A DNA stretch of 64,000 nt from Hoyosella altamirensis (lineage in GTDB: Bacteria; Actinomycetota; Actinomycetes; Mycobacteriales; Mycobacteriaceae), in NCBI RefSeq assembly GCF_014191505.1, contig NZ_JACHWS010000001.1, positions 1,364,001 through 1,428,000 of the forward strand, given 5' to 3'. Every line of letters starts with the position of its first letter. Positions within the stretch are counted from its first letter, which is position 1. A model generated the notes under the pieces. It saw nothing but the letters and a program-made list of their open reading frames with translations, searched no databases and was not told where the DNA came from. Below, in pieces: positions 8,358 to 17,821 of the stretch. The translations under genes were made by a program, and so were the position numbers.

Positions 8358-9872
8358 ATGACAATGGGAGCAGCCCGCCTTACACACGCACCTTCAGTTG
8401 CCATTATCGGCACCGGCTTCGGTGGCCTGGGGATGGCGATCCAGCTCAAGAAGGCTGGCTTCGACAACCTCACACTGTTCGAAAAAACCGATGATGTCGG
8501 CGGAGTGTGGCGCGACAACGACTACCCAGGGGCCGCGTGCGATGTGCCCTCGCACCTCTACTCGTTCTCCTTCGAGCCGAAAGCCGACTGGTCACGCCGG
8601 TTCGCTCCGCAAGCCGAAATCCACGAATATCTCCGCGACTGCGCCCGAAAGTACGGCCTGCTGCCGCACATCAAATTCAACACGGAAGTACGCGGCGCAA
8701 AGTTTGATGAGCATGAAGGGGCATGGGCGGTGGAGCTCGCTGACGGACGCACGCACCGTGCAGATGTCGTTATTACGGCAACTGGTCAGCTCAGCCGCCC
8801 CGCTTACCCCCGGATCCCGGGCCTCGACACGTTCAAGGGCGAGATCTTTCACTCCGCCACGTGGAACCACGACTATCAACTGGAAGGCAAGAAGGTCGGC
8901 GTGATTGGCACGGGCGCTTCGTCCATCCAGTTCGTGCCAAGAATCGCTGCCAGCGGCGCCCAGGTCGAGCTGTTTCAGCGCGATGCCGCACACGTGATCC
9001 CGAAGCCCGATTATGCCTACTCTAGGGCTGCGGTGGAGTTGTTCCGCCGCGTCCCAGGTCTGGTTCGGCTTTCGCGGTGGGCCACGTACGCCACGCTGGA
9101 GCCACGGGCGCTCGCGTTCACGAAGTTCCCCAAGGCGATGAACGTCATCGAGTGGCGTTTTAAGCGGCACCTGAAGCAGACCATCAAAGACCCGGTACTC
9201 CGTGACAAGCTCACCCCGAAGGACCCGATCGGCTGCAAGCGCATCCTGATCTCCAACGAGTACTACCAGGCGCTCGCCCAGCCGAACGTTGACGTTGTGA
9301 ACTCGGGAATTACCGAAATCACACCTGATGGGCTGGTCACCGCTGATGGAGTTCTGCACGAGGTGGACGCGATCGTTCTGGGGACAGGCTTCCAGGCCAC
9401 CGATTTTCTCTCGCCGATGGAATTCACCGGGATTGAGGGGAAGACCCTGAACGAGGAGTGGCGAGAGGGAGCCGAGGCGTATCTCGGCATCACGGTTGCT
9501 GGGTTCCCGAACCTGTTCATGCTGTACGGGCCGAATACAAATCTGTCGCACAGCTCCATCGTCTTCATGCTGGAGTCCCAGATCCGCTACATCCTGCAGG
9601 GCATTACACGCCTGGCTAAGGGTGACATCAAGTGGCTCGACGTACTGCCTCACGTCCAGGGCGTATTCAACGCTCAGGTGCAGAAAAAGATTGGCGCCAC
9701 AGTCTGGGCAGGGGAGTGCTCGAGCTGGTATAAGACTGCATCCGGCAAAGTGACCAACAACTGGCCAGGCTTCACGTTCGCTTACCGCCGTTCAACGCGC
9801 ACGTTTGACGAGAACGACTACCACGCCGCACCTGCTCAGGCCCCGGCGTTTTCAGGAACGGTTCAGTCATGA
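8358..9872 (+). CDS. FAD-dependent Baeyer-Villiger-type monooxygenase, MymA-like
   Basis: A 504-residue flavoprotein monooxygenase. It shows an FAD-binding GTGFGG near residue 17, the BVMO fingerprint F-x-G-x3-H-x3-W (FKGEIFHSATW) near residue 160, and a NADPH-binding GTGASS near residue 180. Enzymes of this type insert oxygen next to a ketone or oxidise aldehydes and ketones to esters and acids. ATG 8358 is given, but ATG 8364 has better spacing to GAGGA. It is the first gene of a long co-directional lipid cluster, and its stop overlaps the next start as ATGA. MymA (Rv3083) is the closest named relative by layout. Confidence 0.85.
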   Translation: MTMGAARLTHAPSVAIIGTGFGGLGMAIQLKKAGFDNLTLFEKTDDVGGVWRDNDYPGAACDVPSHLYSFSFEPKADWSRRFAPQAEIHEYLRDCARKYGLLPHIKFNTEVRGAKFDEHEGAWAVELADGRTHRADVVITATGQLSRPAYPRIPGLDTFKGEIFHSATWNHDYQLEGKKVGVIGTGASSIQFVPRIAASGAQVELFQRDAAHVIPKPDYAYSRAAVELFRRVPGLVRLSRWATYATLEPRALAFTKFPKAMNVIEWRFKRHLKQTIKDPVLRDKLTPKDPIGCKRILISNEYYQALAQPNVDVVNSGITEITPDGLVTADGVLHEVDAIVLGTGFQATDFLSPMEFTGIEGKTLNEEWREGAEAYLGITVAGFPNLFMLYGPNTNLSHSSIVFMLESQIRYILQGITRLAKGDIKWLDVLPHVQGVFNAQVQKKIGATVWAGECSSWYKTASGKVTNNWPGFTFAYRRSTRTFDENDYHAAPAQAPAFSGTVQS

Positions 9873-10786
9873 CGCTGGCGCGGCAGATGATGAGGCTCGT
9901 AGTGCGGGGCGTCGTCCGGCCCACACTCTCTCCCTCGATACCGGTAGGGGTGCAGCGCGCAGTACTCGATATTGCAGGGCGGGTCGCGAAAATGCCGCAG
10001 GGCACTCAGGTCAACCGCATCTCGCTGTACGGGTGCCCAGCAGAAAGAGTGAAGACTCCAGCTGCAGATGCGCACCGGGCTGTGCTTTACCTGCACGGTG
10101 GTGGCTACACGGTTGGGTCGCCCAGAACGCACCGGGCGTTGGCCGCGCACCTGTCCGCCGCAGCCAGGATGCCGGTCTATCTGGCTGATTACCGGCTCGC
10201 TCCAGAGCACCCGTACCCTGCGGCGCTCGAGGACGCGATCAATGCGTATAAAGCGCTTTTGCAGCGCGGCATTGTGCCCGGACGAATTGCGATCGCGGGT
10301 GATTCCGCAGGGGCTGGGCTCGCACTCGCGCTGTGCACCACATTGCGCGATGGGGGAATCCCTGCACCGGCGGGGATTGCATTGATGTCGCCCTGGGTTG
10401 ACCTGACCCTGACCGGCGTGCGCGACGATAATCGTGACCCGATGCTCCGCACGGCCTGGCTGCGTTCCTGCGCTGCTCGCTATGGAGGGGTCACAGAAAG
10501 CCTGACGAATCCGGCGCTATCACCCATGTACGCGGACTTGTCCGGGCTGCCGCCGATGCTTGTGCACGCCGGAAGCGACGAGATTCTCGGTCCCGACATC
10601 GACAGATTCGTCGAGCATGTGCGGAACGCGGGCGGCGCGATCCGCCAGCGCATATTTCCCGGGCTATGGCATGTGGCGCACCTGCACGCGGGCCTGGTGG
10701 CCGAATGTACCGATGCCACAGAAGAAGTCGGCCATTTCATCGGTTCTGCAACTACCCGCAGCACAAGTGACGTGTACCACTTTTAG
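9869..10786 (+). CDS. Alpha/beta hydrolase, HSL family, LipR-like
   Basis: A 305-residue esterase/acetyl-hydrolase. The oxyanion HGGG is at about residue 76, the nucleophile elbow GDSAG at about 148, and the catalytic Asp and His probably lie in HAGSDEILG and LWHVAHLH. This is the hormone-sensitive-lipase family. Its ATG overlaps the monooxygenase stop, so the ester made by a Baeyer-Villiger reaction could be cleaved directly by this enzyme (inference). LipR (Rv3084) follows mymA in M. tuberculosis. Confidence 0.85.
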   Translation: MTLARQMMRLVVRGVVRPTLSPSIPVGVQRAVLDIAGRVAKMPQGTQVNRISLYGCPAERVKTPAADAHRAVLYLHGGGYTVGSPRTHRALAAHLSAAARMPVYLADYRLAPEHPYPAALEDAINAYKALLQRGIVPGRIAIAGDSAGAGLALALCTTLRDGGIPAPAGIALMSPWVDLTLTGVRDDNRDPMLRTAWLRSCAARYGGVTESLTNPALSPMYADLSGLPPMLVHAGSDEILGPDIDRFVEHVRNAGGAIRQRIFPGLWHVAHLHAGLVAECTDATEEVGHFIGSATTRSTSDVYHF

Positions 10787-10812
10787 TTACACACATAGCG
10801 CCAGTTGTGTAC
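10772..10812. promoter_or_regulatory. Inverted repeats upstream of the TetR gene
   Basis: Imperfect GTGTACC-N7-GTTACAC (10772-10792) overlaps the esterase 3' end. A perfect TACACA-N12-TGTGTA follows at 10788-10811. The repeated GTGTA element on both strands, just before a TetR-type gene, is what an autoregulatory operator looks like. No experimental consensus is known to me. Confidence 0.35.
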
Positions 10813-10869
10813 TTATTTCACACTCGACGCTATTCTGTATACAGAGCTAGCGCCTAAGCAGGAGATTCC

Positions 10870-11547
10870 ATGCAGAACAGTCCGCACAATCTGAGGAGGC
10901 CGCGAGCAATCCACCCGTCTACTACTCTTGAGCGCATGGCCGAGGCCGAATGGTCGCCAAACCGCTACCAGAGAACTGCGCTGACACTCATGCGCCGCGC
11001 TGTTCTCGACGCCCTCAGTGAACAGCTGAAGGTCAAGAAATGGTCTGCGGTCACGATGGCGGACATCGCCTCAGCAGCCGGAGTTAGCCGCAAGACGCTC
11101 TATAACGAGTTTCAGTCGCGCAGCGGCCTCGCCCGCGCCTACGCTTCCCGACTTACGAGCGACATCGCGGACGCGATCGTGCGGGAAATCTATGCCAATC
11201 CCGGCGCGGCATATCACGCCGTTCATGCCGCTTACCTCGACTTCTTCCGCCGCATAGAAGCGGACCCCCTCGTCGAATCACTGCGGGCTACCGATTCACC
11301 CATTGACCTGCTGCGCATGATCACCGTGGAAAGCCAATTCCTTGTCGACCACGCGTCCCCCGTCATCGCAGAAGCGTTCCAGCGCAGCTGGGTGAACGCG
11401 AGCCCGCATGACGCCCGTGTCCTTGGCGAAGCGATAACCCGCACTGCCCTGAGTTTCGTTGCCCTCGCGCCTCGAGACCGCGACGAAGCGGTCTCGGGTG
11501 TGGCCCGCATTTACGCGCCCTACATCGAGGCAATCTCGGCAGCCTGA
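10870..11547 (+). CDS. TetR-family transcriptional regulator
   Basis: A 225-residue TetR-type repressor. Its DNA-binding domain is at about residues 45-95 (MADIASAAGVSRKTLYNEF), followed by a helical ligand-binding domain without a recognisable subfamily motif. The start ATG 10870 has AGGAG six bases upstream. It sits inside the lipid cluster, after an 83-bp gap with inverted repeats, and before the acyltransferase. It may control the distal genes (acyltransferase to WS/DGAT) separately from the VirS-like regulator; this is inference. Confidence 0.82.
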   Translation: MQNSPHNLRRPRAIHPSTTLERMAEAEWSPNRYQRTALTLMRRAVLDALSEQLKVKKWSAVTMADIASAAGVSRKTLYNEFQSRSGLARAYASRLTSDIADAIVREIYANPGAAYHAVHAAYLDFFRRIEADPLVESLRATDSPIDLLRMITVESQFLVDHASPVIAEAFQRSWVNASPHDARVLGEAITRTALSFVALAPRDRDEAVSGVARIYAPYIEAISAA

Positions 11548-11637
11548 CGGCCGGAACTCCACAAGTCACACCACCACGTCCACGTTCACCGTGCGTACGG
11601 CGAACGCCGAATCGTCATACCCTGAGGAAGATTTGCC

Positions 11638-12558
11638 ATGCAAACACAAACCCCCGCAGCAGCCACCACACCCTCCAATCCGCAGACCAAGGCACGCGCT
11701 TCGAATGCGCCTCGCGATCCACTCAGCCGTTTCATCACCAGACGGGTATCCAAAGCCCAAACCTCGGACGGGCCGAATCCAGCCTTCATGCGCATATTTC
11801 AGCGCCCAGTTTGGGACTTTCTGTGCGACAGATACTTTCGTCTCGAAATTAGCGGATGGGATCGTTTGCCGAAAGAACCGTCCCTACTTGTGGGCGTTCA
11901 CTCTGGAGGCTCGCTCACTATGGATGCGTGGACGCTCGTCCACGCATGGCACCGTCGTTTCGAGGGAAAACGAATCCTGCACGGCACCGCTCACGACGTG
12001 CTCATGGCCGCACCGGTACTCGGCGACTACTTCAAAGCTGTGGGTGTCATCCCCGCATCGCGACATGGGGTTTCAGCCGCACTCCAGGAAGGACGCGATG
12101 TGGTGGTCTGGCCGGGCGGTGAGCAGGACGCGATGCGCAGCTGGAGTAAACGCGACAAGGCCGTACTCGCCGGGCGGAAAGGGTTTGTAAGGCAGGCGAT
12201 CCGGTCTGGAGTCCCAATCGTTCCCGTTGCGACCACAGGTGGCCACGACACGGTATTCGTCCTCTCCGAGGGACGTTCACTCGCGCGGTGGAGCGGGCTG
12301 AACAAGCGCCTGCGGGGAGCGACAATGCCAATAATCTCAGGCTTTCCATTTCCGCTGGCAGTCGAGATTCTCCCGATGCACATCCCGCTGCCTGCCAAAA
12401 TCCGCACCGAGATCCTAGAACCAATCATGGTGGACAGCGATCCCGACCGGGTCAATGACGCAGCGTACGTCGACGCGATCTACGAGCAGGTCGAATCTGC
12501 CATCCAGGCGGGGATGGACCGTCTCGCGCAACGTCGGCGCTTCCCGATCTTCGGCTGA
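11638..12558 (+). CDS. PlsC-like lysophospholipid acyltransferase family protein
   Basis: A 306-residue acyltransferase. The catalytic block is VHSGGSLTMD near residue 90, a variant of the H-x4-D motif with the HSGG spacing used by a DGAT2/PlsC-like subfamily. The WPGGEQD stretch near residue 160 matches the second conserved block (usually FPEG). It probably transfers an acyl group from acyl-CoA to a glycerolipid or alcohol at the membrane. Start ATG 11638 follows GAGGAAG. Its place between oxidation genes and a WS/DGAT suggests storage-lipid or cell-envelope lipid synthesis. Confidence 0.72.
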   Translation: MQTQTPAAATTPSNPQTKARASNAPRDPLSRFITRRVSKAQTSDGPNPAFMRIFQRPVWDFLCDRYFRLEISGWDRLPKEPSLLVGVHSGGSLTMDAWTLVHAWHRRFEGKRILHGTAHDVLMAAPVLGDYFKAVGVIPASRHGVSAALQEGRDVVVWPGGEQDAMRSWSKRDKAVLAGRKGFVRQAIRSGVPIVPVATTGGHDTVFVLSEGRSLARWSGLNKRLRGATMPIISGFPFPLAVEILPMHIPLPAKIRTEILEPIMVDSDPDRVNDAAYVDAIYEQVESAIQAGMDRLAQRRRFPIFG

Positions 12559-12591
12559 ACGAATCGCCACCAACATCCCGAAAGCGAAACG

Positions 12592-14196
12592 ATGAGCATC
12601 GAGCTTCCAGATTTGACGATGAATGATGAAATCCGCGCTCGCCAACCGTTCTCGGCCCTTGCCGCGGCTAGAGCCCCGCAGCTAGCGATGCGGATCAGCG
12701 CAGCACCCGATGCTGAACGGGTTATCACGACCGCGCCCCACGATGGTTCCATCGTGGGAGACCTGCCAGTATCGACCCGCGAAGACGTCGATGAGGCGTT
12801 TGCTGTGGCGCGACAGGCGCAGCGCGCTTGGGCGGCGACTCCGGTCCGGAAGCGGGCACGCGTTATTGCGCGCTTTCATGACCTTGTCTTGCAGCGGAAA
12901 AACGAGATTCTTGACCTGATTCAGGTGGAGAACGGAAAGACCCGCAGAGATGCTTTTCTCGAGGTCGCGGACATCGCTCTGACCGCCCGCTACTACGCAC
13001 GCACAGCGCCGTCGCTGTTGAAGACCAGGCGCCGTCGCGGCGCATTTCCAGTGATCACCCATACGACTGAACTACGTCACCCTAAAGGCGTCGTCACGGT
13101 GATCTCACCGTGGAACTACCCGTTCAGCCTCGCGGCCGGGGACACTATCCCCGCACTGCTCGCCGGAAACGCGGTTGTTCAGAAACCAGATACGCAGACC
13201 GCGCTCAGTGCGCTGTGGGCCGTTGACCTTATGTATGAGGCGGGATTGCCACAAGGCCTGTGGCAGATAGTCGTTGGGCCCGGCCGAGTACTTGGTGACG
13301 CGCTGATGCAGGGATCCGACTACATGATGTTCACCGGTTCCACCAATTCAGGCAAGGGGATCGCTGGTGACGCGGGCGAGAAACTGATCGGTGCGTCGCT
13401 CGAGCTGGGCGGCAAGAACGCAATGGTCGTTCTCGACGATGCTGACCTGGACAAGGCCGCAGAGGGAGCGGTGCGTGCCTGTTTCTCGTCAACCGGGCAG
13501 CTGTGCATCTCTATCGAGCGTCTCTATGTACATCGGTCGGTGTTCGACGAGTTTGTGAAGCGGTTTCTCCGCCGGGTCGAAGACATGCAGCTCGGTGCGG
13601 TGTTTGATTTCAGCTGCGATATGGGGTCGCTGACCTCGCGTTCGCAGCTCGCCGCTGTTGCCGGCCACGTGGACGATGCCGTAGCTAAGGGCGCAACTGT
13701 ACTCGCAGGTGGGCGGGCGAGACCCGACCTCGGGCCGCTGTTCTACGAGCCGACCGTCCTCGCGGGCGTCACCTCTGAGATGGAGTGTTATCGCGAGGAA
13801 ACCTTCGGTCCGCTGGTTTCGGTGTACCCATTCGACAGCATTGATGAAGCTGTACGCCGCGCGAACGACACCACCTATGGGCTCAACGCGAGTGTCTGGA
13901 CGCGCAACGGTAAACGTGGTCGCGCACTCGCTGCGCGGCTATACGCGGGAACAGTCAACGTCAACGAAGCATTCGCCGCGGCGTGGGGCAGCGTTGATGC
14001 CCCCATGGGCGGCATGGGGGAATCCGGGCTGGGACGGCGCCACGGCGCGGAAGGCCTGCTCAAGTACACCGAAGCACAAACCATCGCGCACCAGCGGGTC
14101 ATCGGATTCCGGCCCCCTGCGCGGATGAGCTATCCGCTCTGGGCGGGCGCACTCACCGCAGCGTTTGTGGTGATGAAGAAGGCAGGCATGAAATGA
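12592..14196 (+). CDS. NAD(P)-dependent aldehyde dehydrogenase, succinate-semialdehyde type
   Basis: A 534-residue ALDH. It has the SPWNYPF cofactor-site segment, the general-base Glu in LELGGKN (about 266), and the catalytic Cys in STGQLCIS (about 300). The sequence groups with the GabD2-like dehydrogenases common in mycobacteria. A hydrophobic stretch near the carboxy end (LWAGALTAAFVVM) is an unusual tail that could anchor it to the membrane. Its stop overlaps the GMC oxidoreductase start as ATGA. In this cluster the true substrate may be a fatty aldehyde rather than succinate semialdehyde. Confidence 0.85.
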   Translation: MSIELPDLTMNDEIRARQPFSALAAARAPQLAMRISAAPDAERVITTAPHDGSIVGDLPVSTREDVDEAFAVARQAQRAWAATPVRKRARVIARFHDLVLQRKNEILDLIQVENGKTRRDAFLEVADIALTARYYARTAPSLLKTRRRRGAFPVITHTTELRHPKGVVTVISPWNYPFSLAAGDTIPALLAGNAVVQKPDTQTALSALWAVDLMYEAGLPQGLWQIVVGPGRVLGDALMQGSDYMMFTGSTNSGKGIAGDAGEKLIGASLELGGKNAMVVLDDADLDKAAEGAVRACFSSTGQLCISIERLYVHRSVFDEFVKRFLRRVEDMQLGAVFDFSCDMGSLTSRSQLAAVAGHVDDAVAKGATVLAGGRARPDLGPLFYEPTVLAGVTSEMECYREETFGPLVSVYPFDSIDEAVRRANDTTYGLNASVWTRNGKRGRALAARLYAGTVNVNEAFAAAWGSVDAPMGGMGESGLGRRHGAEGLLKYTEAQTIAHQRVIGFRPPARMSYPLWAGALTAAFVVMKKAGMK

Positions 14197-15953
14197 CCTT
14201 TGACTATGACGTTCTCGTCATCGGCTCTGGATTCGGCGGCTCGGTCGCCGCGTTACGGCTCACCGAGAAAGGCTACCGAGTTGGCGTGCTCGAGGCCGGA
14301 CGCCGATTCGACCGCAACAATCTCCCGAAAACTTCATGGGATCTGCGGAACTTCCTGTGGGCCCCCAAGCTGCGGTGCTTCGGTATGCAGCGCATCCACA
14401 TGGTGAAGGACGCGGTAATCCTCGCTGCTTCCGGTGTCGGCGGCGGGTCGCTGGTGTACGCCAACACGCTCTACGAACCGCTCGATCCTTTCTTCCAGGA
14501 CAAGCAGTGGTCCCATATCACCGACTGGCGCTCGGAACTCGGCCCGTACTACCGGCAGGCCAAGGCCATGCTCGGCGTACAGACCAACCCGGACGTCACT
14601 GCGGCTGACGAAGTGATGAAGCAGGTTGCTGAGGAGATGGGAGTGGGGGACACGTACCACTCCACCCCAGTCGGAGTGTGTTTCGGTGGTCCGGCAACGA
14701 GGCCCGGCGAATCGGTGGGTGACCCGTACTTTGGTGGCGCGGGTCCAGAGCGCCACGCGTGTATCAGGTGCGGTGAGTGCATGACGGGATGCAAGTACAA
14801 CGCGAAGAACACACTGGACAAGAACTACCTGCACCTTGCGGAACGCAACGGGGCAGAGGTCCGGCCGCTCACCACGGTCACAACCGTACGGCCATTATCT
14901 GAAGGTGGGTACGCTGTCGACACTGTGCGAACCGGGCGCAGCACCCACCGCCGAAAGAACCTCGCTACCTTCACTGCCGGACAGGTCATTTTCGCGGCCG
15001 GGACCTACAACACCCAGAAACTCCTCCACCGCCTGCGTGACGAGGGTGCGCTGCCGGAAGTGTCACCGCGCCTCGGTGAACTGACGCGCACCAACTCGGA
15101 ATCAATTCTTGGCGCCAAAAGCCGTTCTGCCGCTAACGATTACACCCGCGGTGTCGCGATCACCTCGTCATTCCATCCGGACGAGCACACCCACATCGAA
15201 CCAGTCCGCTACGGCAAGGGCAGCAACTCCATGGGAATGCTGCAGACCGCGCTGACCGATGGTGGCAAGAAGATCCCGCGATGGCTGACCTGGGTGCTGG
15301 CCATGATCCTGAGCCCCCGGAACCTCACCTGGTTCTCAGTGCGCCGCTGGTCCGAGAAAACGATCATCCTCCTGGTCATGCAAACCCTCGACAACTCGAT
15401 CAATATCCGCGGGAAGAAGGGTCTATTCGGAACCTACCGGCTCACTTCCAGTCAGGGGCACGGCGCACCGAACCCCACCTGGATCCCGAAGGGTAATGAA
15501 ACCGCACGTCGAGTCTCGAAAAAGATCGATGGGGTCCCCGGCGGCACCATCGGTGAGATCGCGAACATCCCGATGACAGCACACTTCATCGGTGGCTGCC
15601 CGATCGGTGATAGCCGCGACACAGGCGTGATCGATCCTTGGCACCGCATCTACGGCCACCCAGGGCTCCATGTCACCGACGGGTCAGCGATCACCGCGAA
15701 CCTCGGTGTCAACCCGTCACTGACCATCACCGCCCAGGCTGAACGTGCGCTCGCGTTCTGGCCCAACAAGGGTCAGGCCGACCACCGTCCACCCGTCGGA
15801 TCGGGTTACACCAGGCTGCCCGCCATCGCGCCGCAACACCCCGCAGTCCCCGAACACGCACCCGCAGCCCTCCGCCTGCCCATTGCGGATGTAACACACG
15901 GCCGCGCCCTGACCGCTACGCCCGGCCTCAACGCTGAAAAGGAAATCTCATGA
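14193..15953 (+). CDS. choD: GMC-type FAD oxidoreductase, ChoD-like
   Basis: A 586-residue flavoprotein. The dinucleotide motif is GSGFGGS at residue 11, followed by GVGGGSLVYANTLY and, at the carboxy end, the GMC signature around GGCPIGDS and NLGVNPSLTITAQAERA. It resembles M. tuberculosis ChoD (Rv3409c) almost throughout, including the cysteine-rich CIRCGECMTGCKYNAKNT segment. ChoD is called a cholesterol oxidase, but its physiological substrate is debated, so the symbol indicates homology only. Both ends overlap neighbours (ATGA), giving tight coupling with ALDH and FadD. Confidence 0.83.
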   Translation: MTFDYDVLVIGSGFGGSVAALRLTEKGYRVGVLEAGRRFDRNNLPKTSWDLRNFLWAPKLRCFGMQRIHMVKDAVILAASGVGGGSLVYANTLYEPLDPFFQDKQWSHITDWRSELGPYYRQAKAMLGVQTNPDVTAADEVMKQVAEEMGVGDTYHSTPVGVCFGGPATRPGESVGDPYFGGAGPERHACIRCGECMTGCKYNAKNTLDKNYLHLAERNGAEVRPLTTVTTVRPLSEGGYAVDTVRTGRSTHRRKNLATFTAGQVIFAAGTYNTQKLLHRLRDEGALPEVSPRLGELTRTNSESILGAKSRSAANDYTRGVAITSSFHPDEHTHIEPVRYGKGSNSMGMLQTALTDGGKKIPRWLTWVLAMILSPRNLTWFSVRRWSEKTIILLVMQTLDNSINIRGKKGLFGTYRLTSSQGHGAPNPTWIPKGNETARRVSKKIDGVPGGTIGEIANIPMTAHFIGGCPIGDSRDTGVIDPWHRIYGHPGLHVTDGSAITANLGVNPSLTITAQAERALAFWPNKGQADHRPPVGSGYTRLPAIAPQHPAVPEHAPAALRLPIADVTHGRALTATPGLNAEKEIS

Positions 15954-17788
15954 GCATCACCCAGAACCCTCACCCCACCGCTGTAGCGCGTGAGTTCAGT
16001 AGTCCCGCGACGTACACGATCCCGGAAGACGCGTCATGCGCGGATGTCGTTGCACGCCACGCCGCCGAAACCCCGAACTATCCGCTCTTCCAGCGCCACA
16101 CCCAAGGGAGCTGGACAGAGGTAACCGCATCGGAATTCAAGAATGACGTCTACAGCGCCGCGAAAGGCCTCATCGCCCTTGGAGTGGCTCCGGGTGACCG
16201 CGTGGCACTCCTCGCGAACACGCGTTACGAATGGGTCGTCCTCGATTACGCCATCTGGTCGTCCGGGGCAGTGACGGTGCCGATCTACGCGTCGTCTTCA
16301 CCGGATCAGGTGGCCTGGATTCTAGAAGACTCCGCAGCGGTCGGCCTGATTGTGGAGACGCTGGAGAACAAGAGGAACGTCGACACCGTCGCTGCCGCTG
16401 CGCCTGCCCTCAATACGGTCCTGGTGATCGACGGTGGTAGCACTTCAGCAATCAGTGAGCTAGCAACCGCTGGGAAAGATCTCGCTGATTCAGCAGTTGA
16501 TGACAGGGTGGCGGCGCTCACGGCCGCCGACCCAGCCACCCTGATTTACACATCAGGCACAACGGGACGTCCGAAGGGTGTCCAGTTGGCGCACCGCAAT
16601 TTGCTGTCCGAGTCAGCGTCAATCCTCGCATCGAGCTTCTCCTCATTGCTGCGGGAAGGCAACAAGACCCTGATGTTCCTGCCGCTCGCGCATGTTTTCG
16701 CCCGTGCGATCTCGGTCGCTTGCGTGGAAGCGAAAGTCACCGTGGGCCACACGTCCGATGTCCCGAATCTCGTCGAGCATTTCGGGAGCTTCCAGCCAAA
16801 CCTCATCCTGTCAGTGCCGCGAGTGTTCGAGAAGGTCTATAACTCTGCCCGGCAGAAAGCCCATGATGCCGGCAAAGGCAAGATCTTCGACAGGGCCGCG
16901 GAGACTGCAATCGCCTGGAGCCAGGCACAGGATTCTGGCAATATTCCGCTCCCGCTTAGAGTCCAGCACGCGTTGTTCAACAAGCTCGTCTACAGCAAAC
17001 TTCAGGGCGCGCTCGGTGGACAGTGCGAACTCGCCATCTCCGGCGGCGCCCCGCTCGGCGCACGCCTCGGCCATTTCTTCCGGGGCATCGGTGTCACGAT
17101 CTACGAGGGGTATGGGCTCACGGAAACCTCCGCGGCAATCACCGTCAACACGATCGGCAGGCAGAAGATCGGCAGCGTGGGACGACCATTGCCAGGTAAC
17201 AAAGTACGCATCAACGATGACGGTGAAGTCTTGCTAGCCGGTCCCGTGGTGTTCTCCGGTTATTGGCAGAACGAGAAGGCGACCGCTGAGTCGATCGTGG
17301 ACGGCTGGTTCCACACCGGTGACCTCGGCAGCCTGGACAGCGACGGTTACTTGTCGATCACCGGCCGGAAGAAGGAACTAATCATCACCGCCGGGGGTAA
17401 GAACGTCGCTCCGTCCGGACTCGAGGACGTGCTGCGCGCGCATCCGCTGATCAGTCAGGCGGTAGTCGTCGGTGATCAGAAGCCGTTCATCGGTGTGCTG
17501 ATCACCATCGATTCCGAGGCGTTCCCAGGCTGGAAGGACCGCAATGGCAAGCCCGCGGGCGCAACCATTGCTGACCTGCGCACCGACGTGGACCTGATCA
17601 TCGAAGTCGAAGAGGCCGTCGCCGCGGCGAACAAAACCGTATCGAAGGCCGAGGCCATCAAGAAGTACACGATCCTTGATGTCGACTTCACAGAGGCCAC
17701 GGGCGAACTCACTCCATCGATGAAGCTCAAGCGCAACGTCGTGGCGGACAAGTTCGCTGCCGAGATCGACGCGCTCTACAACCAGTGA
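15950..17788 (+). CDS. Long-chain acyl-CoA synthetase, FadD15-like
   Basis: A 612-residue AMP-forming ligase. The P-loop is YTSGTTGRPKG (about 202), the adenylate-binding motif is YEGYGLTETS, the hinge region is GRKKELIITAGGKN, and the catalytic Lys is near LTPSMKLKRN at the end. The length and insert match FadD15-type fatty acyl-CoA synthetases. It makes acyl-CoA from a free fatty acid, ATP and CoA. The start overlaps the preceding stop, and the WS/DGAT, which uses acyl-CoA, follows 33 bp later. Confidence 0.88.
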   Translation: MSITQNPHPTAVAREFSSPATYTIPEDASCADVVARHAAETPNYPLFQRHTQGSWTEVTASEFKNDVYSAAKGLIALGVAPGDRVALLANTRYEWVVLDYAIWSSGAVTVPIYASSSPDQVAWILEDSAAVGLIVETLENKRNVDTVAAAAPALNTVLVIDGGSTSAISELATAGKDLADSAVDDRVAALTAADPATLIYTSGTTGRPKGVQLAHRNLLSESASILASSFSSLLREGNKTLMFLPLAHVFARAISVACVEAKVTVGHTSDVPNLVEHFGSFQPNLILSVPRVFEKVYNSARQKAHDAGKGKIFDRAAETAIAWSQAQDSGNIPLPLRVQHALFNKLVYSKLQGALGGQCELAISGGAPLGARLGHFFRGIGVTIYEGYGLTETSAAITVNTIGRQKIGSVGRPLPGNKVRINDDGEVLLAGPVVFSGYWQNEKATAESIVDGWFHTGDLGSLDSDGYLSITGRKKELIITAGGKNVAPSGLEDVLRAHPLISQAVVVGDQKPFIGVLITIDSEAFPGWKDRNGKPAGATIADLRTDVDLIIEVEEAVAAANKTVSKAEAIKKYTILDVDFTEATGELTPSMKLKRNVVADKFAAEIDALYNQ

Positions 17789-17821
17789 AAACCCTCGCGA
17801 CACTCCAGCGAAAGCCTCACC

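Noticed and set aside
8592-9653. 353-residue frame opposite the monooxygenase
   Set aside because: It is antisense to clear BVMO motifs and has no start signal or family resemblance.
11459-12190. 243-residue frame across the TetR end and the acyltransferase
   Set aside because: It crosses two genes in another frame and is low-complexity; the acyltransferase frame carries the motifs.
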